In this document: positions 1 to 7,815 of the stretch, in pieces
Position numbering within the stretch: position 1 is the first letter of the stretch
Layout: every line of letters begins with the position of its first letter
Origin: Cyclobacteriaceae bacterium
Lineage (GTDB): Bacteria; Bacteroidota; Bacteroidia; Cytophagales; Cyclobacteriaceae
DNA: 10,027 nucleotides
NCBI GenBank assembly: GCA_029880385.1
Contig: JAOUOM010000025.1
Location: forward strand, 1-10,027
Direction: 5' to 3'
Position numbers and translations under genes: made by a program
Notes under the pieces: model-generated
What the model saw: only the letters and a program-made list of their open reading frames with translations
Told to the model about the DNA's origin: nothing
The model's database searches: none

Positions 1-2
1 CG

Positions 3-302
3 GCCCTTTTGTTGGTAAATCCTACGGATTCAACACCTGCGGTTATCAAACAGGGGAAAGCCTTGTATGAAAGCTATTGTGACCATTGTCATGGGGCAAC
101 GGGACTTGGCGATGGCAAAGTAGGCCAGGTATACAAAGGCGTTACCGCCTATACATCTGCTTCGGTTATCGATAAACCTGCCGGACACTTCTTTCAGGTA
201 ATCACCTATGGAAAAGGAAGAATGGGGGCACATGGTTCACAGATCAGCCCTGAGGACAGATGGAAAATCGTCCGGTATGTTCAAGTTTTACAAAAGCAAT
301 AA
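3..302 (+). CDS. actE: Alternative complex III subunit ActE, monoheme cytochrome c (5' end outside window)
   Basis: The reading frame is open to the window edge, so the signal sequence and N-terminal part are missing. About 99 C-terminal residues remain. A C-D-H-C-H haem c attachment motif is encoded at 78-92. A Met in the context K-G-R-M-G-A-H (codon 222-224) is the probable sixth iron ligand, and the C-terminal helix ends in RYVQVLQKQ. This is a class I type cytochrome c domain. The call as ActE rests mainly on position, directly upstream of actF and the cox genes, as in bacteroidete act operons; other c-type cytochromes share the same motifs. In ACIII this periplasmic subunit takes part in electron transfer out of the complex towards the oxidase. 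The TTG at 9 is probably an internal codon and not the true start. The stop is followed by a 22-base gap to actF. Confidence 0.85.
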   Translation, partial: ALLLVNPTDSTPAVIKQGKALYESYCDHCHGATGLGDGKVGQVYKGVTAYTSASVIDKPAGHFFQVITYGKGRMGAHGSQISPEDRWKIVRYVQVLQKQ

Positions 303-324
303 TTAACACTCGTAATTAACCATT

Positions 325-1584
325 ATGGTAGAGGAGAAATTTGATTTTACAGCCAGAGCAAAGAAGAATCTTTTTTTGGTGATAGCTGCCGGAATATTGC
401 TGGCAGTAGTAGGTGTCTTTCTTATGAATATGGGTGGGCACCACGGAGAAGTGGCCGCAGAAGGTGGTCATGCTTTTCACTGGTATAACCGTTTGTATGC
501 TAATATATGGATCAACAATATATTCTTTTCGGGAATTGCAGTTGTTGGGGTGTTGTTTTTTGCCATTCAGTATGCAGCACAAGCGGGCTGGTCTGCTGGA
601 ATCAAGCGGATTCCCCTTGCCTTTGGCTCATGGTTGCCCATTGGGGGTCTGTTGATGCTTGTTTCATTTCTTGCATTTGGTCATGATCTGTTTCACTGGA
701 TGGATGGTACCCTTTATGGCGAGGAAGGAGATGCAATTCTAAAAGGCAAAGCAGCCTTCTTTTACTGGCCATTAGAAGGGGGTACATTCCCACTTTTCTA
801 TGTGGCCCGTATGGTTCTCTTTTTTGGTGTTTGGTACCTGCTTTTCACACAGCTACGCAAAATGGCGTTGACGGAGGATGAAATAGGAGGAACCGATCTA
901 TGGTATAAAATGCGAAAGCTTTCTGCCATATTTATCATCTTTTTCGGTGTTTCGTCCAGTGTTTCTGCCTGGGACTGGGTAATGTCTATCGACCCCCACT
1001 GGTTTAGTACCATGATGGGATGGTATGTGTTTGCCAGCTGGTGGGTAACAACCCTTGCGCTTATTACCTTAATCGTTGTATTGCTTAAAGATCAGGGATT
1101 ATTGTCTGTCGTAAACAGCAATCACCTGCATGACCTGGGTAAATTCGTTTTTGCATTTTCTGTTTTCTGGACTTATATCTGGTTTTCTCAGTTCCTGTTG
1201 ATTTATTACGCCAATATTCCGGAAGAAACGATCTATTTTGTTTCCCGATGGAAAAACGATCATTATGCGCCCTTCTTTTTTGTCAACCTGTTGTTGAATT
1301 TCTTTTTGCCATTCCTGATTCTCATGACCCGGGATGCCAAACGACATGCCAGGTTCTTAAAAGTAATCACCCCTGTGGTAATTTTTGGGCACTGGATCGA
1401 TTTTTATCTGATGGTTACGCCTGGAACACTACGTGAAAATGGCGGTTTTGGCCTGCTTGAAATCGGCTTGCTGACGGTATATGCAGGAGCATTTATTTAT
1501 GTGGTTTTGAATGCACTTTCCAAGTCTGCGCTAGTTGCCAAAAACCATCCCATGTTAAAAGAAAGTTTACATCATCATATCTAA
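325..1584 (+). CDS. actF: Alternative complex III integral membrane subunit ActF (quinol:cytochrome c oxidoreductase)
   Basis: A 419-residue protein with about ten predicted membrane helices, roughly at residues 15-34, 63-82, 103-122, 156-177, 198-216, 231-254, 272-294, 316-334, 345-363 and 377-396. The loop with S-A-W-D-W-V-M-S-I-D-P-H-W (about 214-226), the F-S-Q-F-L-L-I-Y-Y stretch (about 287-295) and G-H-W-I-D-F (about 355-360) are signatures I associate with ActF. ActF is a NrfD/ActC-related polytopic subunit of the cyanide-insensitive quinol oxidoreductase that replaces bc1. It sits in the cytoplasmic membrane and lines the quinol/proton side of the complex. Its length is normal for the family. 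The start at ATG 325 puts a short charged segment before helix 1. There is no Shine-Dalgarno, only an AT-rich leader. The C-terminus is His-rich (L-H-H-H-I). coxB follows after 10 bases, so ACIII and the oxidase are probably co-transcribed. Confidence 0.92.
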   Translation: MVEEKFDFTARAKKNLFLVIAAGILLAVVGVFLMNMGGHHGEVAAEGGHAFHWYNRLYANIWINNIFFSGIAVVGVLFFAIQYAAQAGWSAGIKRIPLAFGSWLPIGGLLMLVSFLAFGHDLFHWMDGTLYGEEGDAILKGKAAFFYWPLEGGTFPLFYVARMVLFFGVWYLLFTQLRKMALTEDEIGGTDLWYKMRKLSAIFIIFFGVSSSVSAWDWVMSIDPHWFSTMMGWYVFASWWVTTLALITLIVVLLKDQGLLSVVNSNHLHDLGKFVFAFSVFWTYIWFSQFLLIYYANIPEETIYFVSRWKNDHYAPFFFVNLLLNFFLPFLILMTRDAKRHARFLKVITPVVIFGHWIDFYLMVTPGTLRENGGFGLLEIGLLTVYAGAFIYVVLNALSKSALVAKNHPMLKESLHHHI

Positions 1585-1594
1585 AATTTAAGAA

Positions 1595-2680
1595 ATGTTG
1601 AATTTAGTTGTTGTCTTGGCAGTAGTATTAATTATCGCAATACTCATTGCATTGTTTCGTGTTTCAACATTGGTTGGAATTGTTAAAGGAGACACCCAAA
1701 GACAAGTACCTAGCGGGAATAAAGTACAGGCTTTCTTGCTGATCGTATTTATGGTTGTAGGTCTTGGAGCCTTCTTTTATTATTCTTTTGGTGGTTTAAA
1801 CGATGATTATGTACAGCCGCTCGCGTCCGAGCACGGTGTTATTACGGATCGTTTGTTTTGGATTACCATGGCTATTACGGGTTCTGTTTTTGTGGTTACC
1901 CAGATTTTTCTTTTCGGATTTTCATACAAATATCAGCATAGCGAAAACCGCAAAGCTTTCTATTTCCCCCATAACAATAAACTGGAGCTTTTCTGGACGG
2001 GTGTACCTGCCATTGTGCTGGCTTTATTGATCCTGTCCGGATGGAGAGCATGGGTTGATATTACAGGTGAAGCCCCTGAAGATGCCGAAGTAATCGAAGT
2101 AGTGGGCTATCAATATGCCTGGTCGGTACGATATGGCGGAAGTGATAAAAAATTAGGTGATTACGATTACAAGAAAATTGATGCAACCAACCAGTTGGGT
2201 ATCGATTTCAGTGATAAGGATGCATTTGATGATTTTATTCCGCGTGAATTGCACGTTCCAAAAGGAAAACCCGTCTTGTTACAAATCAGGGCACGGGATG
2301 TCATCCACAGTGTATTTATCCCACATTTCCGATTGCAAATGAATGCCGTACCCGGTATGCCAACACGCTTCTGGTTTGTTCCAACCAAATCTACCGAAGA
2401 TATGCGTGAGGAAACGGGCAATCCGGATTTTAATTATGAACTTGTCTGCAATAAAATATGTGGCAAAGGACATTTTGCCATGAAATACACCATCGTGGTG
2501 GATGAGCCTGCTGATTATGAGGCCTGGTACAATTCACAGGATCCATGGTTAAAACAAAATGCGGATTATTTAAGTGAAGTTCCTCAAAACCTACAGGAAG
2601 CTGCCCAAATAGCAGCCAAACTGGATGATAGGAGCGAGCCTTCCTCAATTGATGGTATAGCGGTAAGTAGTACAAAATAA
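1595..2680 (+). CDS. coxB: Cytochrome c oxidase subunit II (CuA subunit)
   Basis: A 361-residue protein that accepts electrons from cytochrome c at a binuclear CuA centre on the periplasmic side. Four hydrophobic segments (about 3-21, 45-63, 87-110, 134-153) precede the cupredoxin domain, two more than the classical subunit II. The aromatic patch G-Y-Q-Y-A-W-S-V-R-Y (171-180) is the electron entry region. The CuA ligands are visible as H238 (in D-V-I-H-S), C285, C289, H293 and M296. The position between the two cysteines that is usually Glu (C-x-E-x-C, carbonyl ligand of CuA) is Lys287 here. I recall C-N-K-I-C as common in bacteroidete CoxB, so this is probably clade-typical. There is no C-terminal CxxCH haem domain, so the enzyme is aa3 and not caa3 in form. 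ATG 1595 follows the AT-rich leader AAAATTTAAGAA. coxA begins 12 bases downstream. Confidence 0.95.
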   Translation: MLNLVVVLAVVLIIAILIALFRVSTLVGIVKGDTQRQVPSGNKVQAFLLIVFMVVGLGAFFYYSFGGLNDDYVQPLASEHGVITDRLFWITMAITGSVFVVTQIFLFGFSYKYQHSENRKAFYFPHNNKLELFWTGVPAIVLALLILSGWRAWVDITGEAPEDAEVIEVVGYQYAWSVRYGGSDKKLGDYDYKKIDATNQLGIDFSDKDAFDDFIPRELHVPKGKPVLLQIRARDVIHSVFIPHFRLQMNAVPGMPTRFWFVPTKSTEDMREETGNPDFNYELVCNKICGKGHFAMKYTIVVDEPADYEAWYNSQDPWLKQNADYLSEVPQNLQEAAQIAAKLDDRSEPSSIDGIAVSSTK

Positions 2681-2692
2681 AATTAGAAATTA

Positions 2693-4540
2693 ATGTCAGT
2701 TACAGAAGAACTTTCACATCATGATGATCATCACGAAGAGCATCATGAGCAAGGCTTTATAGCTAAATATATTTTTTCTACCGACCATAAGGTAATTGCC
2801 AAGCAATTCCTGATCACAGGTATAATCTGGGCATTATTGGGTGGTGCACTGTCCGTTATTTTCCGATTGCAATTGGGTTTTCCTGATCTGAACCTTGAAT
2901 TTTTAAGGCCTCTGTTAGGAAAATGGATATCCAGCAACGGAAAACTTGATTCTGAATTTTTCCTTGCTTTGGTCACGATGCATGGTACCATCATGGTATT
3001 TTTTGTTTTGACGGCCGGGCTGAGTGGTACATTTAGTAATTTCCTGATTCCGCTTCAGATCGGGGCCCGTGATATGGCTTCCGGGTTTATGAACATGTTA
3101 TCCTACTGGTTTTTCTTCTTGTCCAGTGTCATCATGTTTGTGTCCCTGTTTATCGAAACAGGACCTGCAGGAGGTGGATGGACCATTTATCCGCCATTGA
3201 GTGTACTACCACAGGCTATTCAGGGTTCCGGACTTGGCATGACGTTGTGGCTTGTGGCCATGGTCTTCTTTATCGCTTCTACGTTATTGGGCGGTATTAA
3301 TTATGTTACCACGGTCATCAATATGCGAACAGAGGGTATGACATTCTCCCGAATGCCATTAACCATCTGGTCCTTCTTTATCACGGCCATTATCGGAATT
3401 CTTTCATTCCCTGTTTTGGTTGCGGCAGCTTTATTGCTGGTTTTTGACCGCTCATTTGGAACAAGCTTTTATCTATCCGAAATATTCATCGGCGGGGAAG
3501 CCCTCCCTAATATGGGTGGAAGTCCGATTTTGTTCCAACATTTATTCTGGTTTTTAGGTCACCCTGAAGTATATATCGTATTGTTACCTGCATTGGGTAT
3601 TACGTCAGAGATTATTTCGACCAATTCGCGTAAGCCAATATTTGGGTATACAGCCATGATACTTTCCATGGTCGCTATTGCGTTCCTTTCGTTTATCGTT
3701 TGGGCACACCACATGTTTGTATCCGGGTTAAATCCGTTCCTAGGATCTATCTTCATGTTCCTTACACTGATTATCGCCGTGCCTTCGGCGGTAAAATCAT
3801 TTAATTATCTGACCACATTGTGGAAAGGGAACATTGTATTTACTCCTGCGATGTTGTTTTCTATCGGTTTGGTTTCCTTCTTTATTTCCGGAGGACTGAC
3901 CGGGATTTTCCTGGGCAACTCTGCGTTGGACATCAATCTTCATGATACGTATTTTGTGGTGGCACACTTTCACCTGGTAATGGGTAGTGCTGCGTTTTTT
4001 GGATTGTTGGCTGGTGTGTATCACTGGTTTCCAAAAATGTTTGGGCGAATGATGGATACCAAACTCGGCTACCTGCATTTCTGGTTGACGTTTGTGGGTG
4101 TATACCTGGTATTCTTCCCATTGCACTACATAGGTATTGCGGGCTTTCCACGTCGCTATTACTCATTCACAAATTTTGATGCATTCAGCACCTTTACTGA
4201 CTTGAATACATTTGTGAGTATTGCGGCCATTGTTACGTTTGGTGCTCAATTTATTTTCCTTTTCAATTTCTTCTATAGCATGTTTGCCGGTCGCAAAGCA
4301 CCGTTAAACCCCTGGAAATCCAATACATTGGAGTGGACAACACCTCGTGTGCCCGGACATGGAAACTGGCCTGGGGCAATTCCAAAAGTATATCGTTGGC
4401 CATATGATTATAGCAAGCCAGGTGCCGAGGATGATTTTATTCCTCAAACAGTGCCTTATTCGCAGACAACATCATCCAATTTTCCACATGAAAATGAGTT
4501 GGCTAAAAGCGAAGGAGCGGAAGAAGGTGGTGCCCACTAA
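2693..4540 (+). CDS. coxA: Cytochrome c oxidase subunit I (haem a / haem a3-CuB)
   Basis: A 615-residue, polytopic catalytic subunit that reduces O2 to water and pumps protons. Visible ligands are H97 and H427 (haem a), H425 (haem a3), and H290, H339 and H340 (CuB). Tyr294 in G-H-P-E-V-Y is the residue that cross-links to a CuB histidine in this family. E292 in the same motif, with D127 (G-A-R-D-M) and N134 (M-N-M-L-S), marks an intact D-channel. K368 (A-V-P-S-A-V-K) marks the K-channel, with Ser365 where Thr is usual. Together these assign it to type A1 haem-copper oxidases. The N-terminus (9-18) is a run of His, Asp and Glu pairs before the first helix; a 75-residue hydrophilic tail follows the last helix. 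Length is somewhat above the usual 520-560 because of this tail. The stop overlaps the ctaA start by one base (TAATG), suggesting translational coupling. Confidence 0.97.
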   Translation: MSVTEELSHHDDHHEEHHEQGFIAKYIFSTDHKVIAKQFLITGIIWALLGGALSVIFRLQLGFPDLNLEFLRPLLGKWISSNGKLDSEFFLALVTMHGTIMVFFVLTAGLSGTFSNFLIPLQIGARDMASGFMNMLSYWFFFLSSVIMFVSLFIETGPAGGGWTIYPPLSVLPQAIQGSGLGMTLWLVAMVFFIASTLLGGINYVTTVINMRTEGMTFSRMPLTIWSFFITAIIGILSFPVLVAAALLLVFDRSFGTSFYLSEIFIGGEALPNMGGSPILFQHLFWFLGHPEVYIVLLPALGITSEIISTNSRKPIFGYTAMILSMVAIAFLSFIVWAHHMFVSGLNPFLGSIFMFLTLIIAVPSAVKSFNYLTTLWKGNIVFTPAMLFSIGLVSFFISGGLTGIFLGNSALDINLHDTYFVVAHFHLVMGSAAFFGLLAGVYHWFPKMFGRMMDTKLGYLHFWLTFVGVYLVFFPLHYIGIAGFPRRYYSFTNFDAFSTFTDLNTFVSIAAIVTFGAQFIFLFNFFYSMFAGRKAPLNPWKSNTLEWTTPRVPGHGNWPGAIPKVYRWPYDYSKPGAEDDFIPQTVPYSQTTSSNFPHENELAKSEGAEEGGAH

Positions 4541-5568
4541 TGATAAGAAAAGAAGTTTTTAAAAAAATCAATTTATATACGATCATTGCCGTCTACCTGT
4601 TGATATTGGTAGGCGGCATTGTTCGTAGTTCGGGTGCCGGGATGGGTTGTCCTGATTGGCCAAAATGTTTTGGAAGTTATGTTCCACCTACTTCCGTTGA
4701 ACAATTACCTGCCGATTATAAAGAGGTTTATGTAGCCAAGCGAATAGCCAAAAACCAACGGTTGATCGCTACATTGAATGTCTTGGGCATGGATAAAATG
4801 GCCGGAAAACTAGCCGAAAACCCCGTCATTTATCAGGAAAGCGAATTTAATGCAGTGAAAACCTGGACAGAATACATCAATCGGATTTTTGGTGTTTTGA
4901 TCGGGTTCCTTATCATCCTTACCATGCTTAGTTCTTTTTCCTATTGGCACGAAAAACGTTTGGTTACGGTAATGGCTGTTTTTTCTTTCTTTCTGGTGCT
5001 TTTCCAGGGTTGGTTAGGATCTCTTGTGGTGTCTACCAATTTATTACCCGGGTTTGTATCGGTACATATGATCCTGGCATTGGTAATGGTCATGATCCTG
5101 CTCTATATGCAATATGTGATACGGCCGTATGCTTCTGAAAAGACACCCTATACGCCATTAATCGTTTTATTATTTCTCGGACTGCTTTTCCCACAACTTT
5201 TGCTGGGCATAGAAGTTCGGGAAATGATTGATACGTTGGTGATGTCCGGATCTGCCCGTGCCCAATGGATAACTAGCATGGGACTGCCATTTTATATTCA
5301 TCGTTCCTATAGTATTGTATTGCTTTTAGTAGCAGCATATCTTTTCTATCGCTCCTATGTATCCGGTTTTCTGGCAACGGAAAGTGGACGTTTTGTCAAA
5401 GCTATTTCCACTCTCATTGTTTTGGAAATAGGCGGAGGGATTATGATGGCATATGGCAATGTACCAGCCTGGGTACAACCCTTGCACCTGCTATTGGCAA
5501 CATTGATTATTGGACTGACATTTTATTTGTTTTTATTGGCTTTGGCCGGGCGTAAAACTGCTTTATGA
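4540..5568 (+). CDS. ctaA: Haem A synthase (COX15/CtaA family)
   Basis: A 342-residue membrane enzyme that oxidises the C8 methyl of haem O to a formyl group to give haem A, the cofactor of CoxA. The N-terminal helix ends in G-G-I-V-R-S-S-G-A-G-M-G, followed by C-P-D-W-P-K-C (C37 and C43), matching the extracytoplasmic cysteine pair of the family. A long loop of about 65 residues separates helices 1 and 2. E111 in E-Y-I-N-R corresponds to the catalytic Glu of Bacillus CtaA. The haem-ligand histidine usually three residues later is Asn114. The other three conserved histidines appear at H176 (S-V-H-M), H254 (Y-I-H-R) and H316 (P-L-H-L). About eight helices are predicted. The gene sits between coxA (1-base overlap) and ctaB (4-base ATGA overlap). 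Assignment is firm from sequence and context. The Asn for His change is probably a lineage feature, since the rest is intact. Confidence 0.94.
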   Translation: MIRKEVFKKINLYTIIAVYLLILVGGIVRSSGAGMGCPDWPKCFGSYVPPTSVEQLPADYKEVYVAKRIAKNQRLIATLNVLGMDKMAGKLAENPVIYQESEFNAVKTWTEYINRIFGVLIGFLIILTMLSSFSYWHEKRLVTVMAVFSFFLVLFQGWLGSLVVSTNLLPGFVSVHMILALVMVMILLYMQYVIRPYASEKTPYTPLIVLLFLGLLFPQLLLGIEVREMIDTLVMSGSARAQWITSMGLPFYIHRSYSIVLLLVAAYLFYRSYVSGFLATESGRFVKAISTLIVLEIGGGIMMAYGNVPAWVQPLHLLLATLIIGLTFYLFLLALAGRKTAL

Positions 5569-6452
5569 ACCTAACAACAGTATATAGCGACACCTGGAAG
5601 GACAGGGTATTACCCTATATCGAATTATTGAAGCTGCGACTTTCCTTTTTAGTGGCATTTTCATCAGCTTTTGGCTATCTGTTAGCCTATCAGGGCATGT
5701 TGGCATGGACGCAATTTGTCTGGTTTACCATTGGGGGTTTTCTCATTTCAGGAGCTTCCGTCACGATCAACCAACTCCTGGAAAGTAAGTACGATGCCGT
5801 CATGAAACGTACAGCGGCCCGTCCGGTTCCTACCGGCCGTATCAGCAGGCAGCATGCCATCGTATATGTTCTGGCTTTATCGCTGGCTGGTTTTGTTTTG
5901 GTCGGTTTGGCTGGAAACCTGTTTGCAGTGCTGCTTTCTTTTCTTTCGCTTCTCCTTTATGCGTTTGTCTATACGCCGCTCAAGCGGGTAGGGCCAATCG
6001 CTGTTTTGGTTGGGGCCTTTCCGGGGGCTTTACCTCCTTTGATCGGATGGGTTGCGGCTACGGGATCCATTAGTCACGAGGCACTGATTATTTTTGGCAT
6101 TCAATTTATCTGGCAGTTTCCGCATTTTTGGGCCATTGCGTGGGTTGGAGACGAGGACTATAAGCGGGCCGGTTTTAAATTGCTCCCCGGTGGTGGAAAA
6201 AAAGACCTGAATACGGCCATTAACATTATGGTGTATACATTGTTTTTATTGCCATTGGGATTGTTGCCTACCTATTTTGGATTGACCGGGATCACCAGCG
6301 GAGTGATTGCTACGGTCTGTGGTGTCTTGTTTTTGAGCCAGACGTTTACTTTGATGAAGGATACTTCCCGTCAATCCGCATTACGGATTATGTTTGGTTC
6401 GTTTATATATTTGCCTATTGTTCAAATTGCCTATTTAATTGACAAACTATAA
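5565..6452 (+). CDS. ctaB: Protohaem IX farnesyltransferase (haem O synthase)
   Basis: A 295-residue UbiA-family membrane prenyltransferase that transfers a farnesyl group to protohaem to make haem O, the substrate of CtaA. The first polyprenyl-diphosphate/Mg2+ motif is at residues 69-87: N69, E73, D77, M80, R82-T83 and R86-P87. The usual form is NxxxDxxxDxxMxRTxxRP, so E73 is a conservative Asp to Glu change. The second cytoplasmic loop carries H-F-W-A (187-190) and D-E-D-Y-K-R-A-G (196-203), as in CyoE/CtaB. Y-T-P-L-K-R lies at 136-141. Nine or so helices and normal length fit a complete gene. ATG 5565 overlaps the ctaA stop as ATGA, and its own stop overlaps the next start as TAATG, so translation of the three genes is likely coupled. 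The symbol cyoE is also used. Confidence 0.95.
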   Translation: MNLTTVYSDTWKDRVLPYIELLKLRLSFLVAFSSAFGYLLAYQGMLAWTQFVWFTIGGFLISGASVTINQLLESKYDAVMKRTAARPVPTGRISRQHAIVYVLALSLAGFVLVGLAGNLFAVLLSFLSLLLYAFVYTPLKRVGPIAVLVGAFPGALPPLIGWVAATGSISHEALIIFGIQFIWQFPHFWAIAWVGDEDYKRAGFKLLPGGGKKDLNTAINIMVYTLFLLPLGLLPTYFGLTGITSGVIATVCGVLFLSQTFTLMKDTSRQSALRIMFGSFIYLPIVQIAYLIDKL

Positions 6453-7036
6453 TGGCTGAAACTTTGCCTATACAGGAATCAAGACGCTTTGAAGTTCGTT
6501 CGATGCACCCGCAAAAATTTGCCCTGTGGTTATTTCTGATCACGGTGACGATGATTTTTGCATCATTGACAAGTGCGTACATTGTTAAAAAGGGTGAAGG
6601 TAACTGGCTGATTATCGATTTTCCTGATTTGTTTATCATTACGTCGGTTATTATCGTGGTAAGCAGCCTTACCATGCATTTTGCCTATCTGAGTGCCAAA
6701 AAGGATCGTGCATTTGCCGTCCGGTTATGGTTATTCTTCTCAGGAATTTTGTCTGTGGCTTTTATCGGGGGCCAGTACATGGCCTGGGGACAACTGATAA
6801 ACCAGGACATTTATTTTGTTGGCAATCCGGCTGGCTCCTTTATTTATGTATTTACAGGACTTCATATTGCCCACTTGTTTGGCGGGATCATTTTCCTGAC
6901 GATCGTGCTGATCCGGGCATTTCAGAATCAAATTCATTCAAAAAATTTAGTTTCCCTTGAAATGTGTGCTACCTATTGGCACTTTCTTGGTGGACTTTGG
7001 TTGTATTTATACTTATTTTTGATCGCAAATAATTAA
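6452..7036 (+). CDS. coxC: Haem-copper oxidase subunit III, first copy (short, five helices)
   Basis: A 194-residue membrane protein of the cytochrome c oxidase subunit III family. Five helices are predicted near 22-44, 62-81, 93-112, 128-154 and 174-192, matching the short five-helix form. Family marks are G-L-H-I-A-H-L-F-G-G (136-145) and the C-terminal Y-W-H-F-L-G-G-L-W-L-Y-L (175-186). Subunit III stabilises CoxA and the D-channel proton uptake side. The C-terminal motif differs from the usual WHFVDxVW: the acidic residue is replaced by Gly here but kept in the next gene. That suggests the two copies have diverged and perhaps occupy different sites or states. It starts on the last base of the ctaB stop (TAATG) and is followed by an 11-base gap. 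Which copy is the canonical CoxC cannot be settled from sequence alone. Confidence 0.88.
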   Translation: MAETLPIQESRRFEVRSMHPQKFALWLFLITVTMIFASLTSAYIVKKGEGNWLIIDFPDLFIITSVIIVVSSLTMHFAYLSAKKDRAFAVRLWLFFSGILSVAFIGGQYMAWGQLINQDIYFVGNPAGSFIYVFTGLHIAHLFGGIIFLTIVLIRAFQNQIHSKNLVSLEMCATYWHFLGGLWLYLYLFLIANN

Positions 7037-7047
7037 TACCCTATACT

Positions 7048-7797
7048 ATGTCGAGTACTGCAGTTATCGTAGAAGAAAGCAATAAAAACCTGTGGGGCGG
7101 TGGGACTGCCCCTATGAAGGCCAGTTATGGCAAACTGATGATGTGGTTTTTCCTTTTATCGGATGCATTTACGTTTTCAGCCCTACTTATCACCTATGGA
7201 TTGATACGGTTTAGTCATCCGGCTTATGATGGTGCAGTAGCTGAGTTTATTTTTTCACAGGAATACTGGCCGATTCCTGAAAAAGTGTTTGATGCCGTGC
7301 CTTTCCTACATGGCATCCATGCACCCCTGGTGTTTGTCGGGGTTATGACATTCATTTTGATCCTGAGTAGTGTGACGATGGTTCTTGCTGTCGAAGCAGG
7401 CGAACGTATGGATCGCAGGAGTGTGGAGAAATGGATGCTTTGGACAATAATAGGCGGACTTACCTTCCTGGGTTGCCAGGCGTGGGAATGGTCGCACTTT
7501 ATAACAGGTACGGCAGAAGGAGGAAAGTTGCTTGACGGATCTGTTTTTTATGGTGCCAATTTGCAAATCAACCAGTACGGCCCGTCTAATTTTGCCGCCT
7601 TGTTCTTTTTCATTACCGGATTTCACGGATTTCACGTGTTGAGTGGTGTAGTGATCAACTTTATCATTTTCTACCAGACGGTAGTAGGTAAACTGGAAAG
7701 GAGAGGCCATTATGAAATGGTTGAAAAAGTAGGTTTGTACTGGCACTTTGTTGATCTGGTGTGGGTATTTGTATTTACCTTCTTTTATTTGGTATAA
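7048..7797 (+). CDS. Cytochrome c oxidase subunit III, second copy
   Basis: A 249-residue membrane protein, also of the subunit III family and longer than the preceding copy. Hydrophobic segments lie near 29-53, 91-115, 130-150, 181-209 and 229-248. It contains M-W-F-F-L-L-S-D-A-F (32-41), the motif G-F-H-G-F-H-V-L-S-G (191-200) and the classical Y-W-H-F-V-D-L-V-W-V-F (231-241). A soluble insert around residues 54-88 and another near 151-178 separate helices. It is the better match to canonical CoxC at its C-terminus. Tandem coxC-like genes of about 195 and 250+ residues are, as I recall, common in bacteroidete cox operons, so both are probably functional. ATG 7048 follows an AT-rich gap without Shine-Dalgarno. 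Confidence 0.9.
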   Translation: MSSTAVIVEESNKNLWGGGTAPMKASYGKLMMWFFLLSDAFTFSALLITYGLIRFSHPAYDGAVAEFIFSQEYWPIPEKVFDAVPFLHGIHAPLVFVGVMTFILILSSVTMVLAVEAGERMDRRSVEKWMLWTIIGGLTFLGCQAWEWSHFITGTAEGGKLLDGSVFYGANLQINQYGPSNFAALFFFITGFHGFHVLSGVVINFIIFYQTVVGKLERRGHYEMVEKVGLYWHFVDLVWVFVFTFFYLV

Positions 7798-7815
7798 TCT
7801 TAAAATTTGAAAAAA

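Noticed and set aside
2982..2991. Palindrome ATGGTACCAT in coxA
   Set aside because: It encodes part of the conserved M-H-G-T-I-M segment around the haem a ligand His97, so codons explain it; GGTACC is frequent here because Trp-Tyr and Gly-Thr codons create it.
3797..4126. Minus-strand open frame of 109 codons inside coxA
   Set aside because: Antisense shadow of a highly conserved coding region, low in hydrophobic structure and without motifs.
7793..7798. Perfect TATAAT before coxD
   Set aside because: Bacteroidetes use a different promoter consensus (TAnnTTTG with a -33 TTG), the hexamer overlaps the stop of the preceding gene, and no suitable upstream box is spaced correctly.
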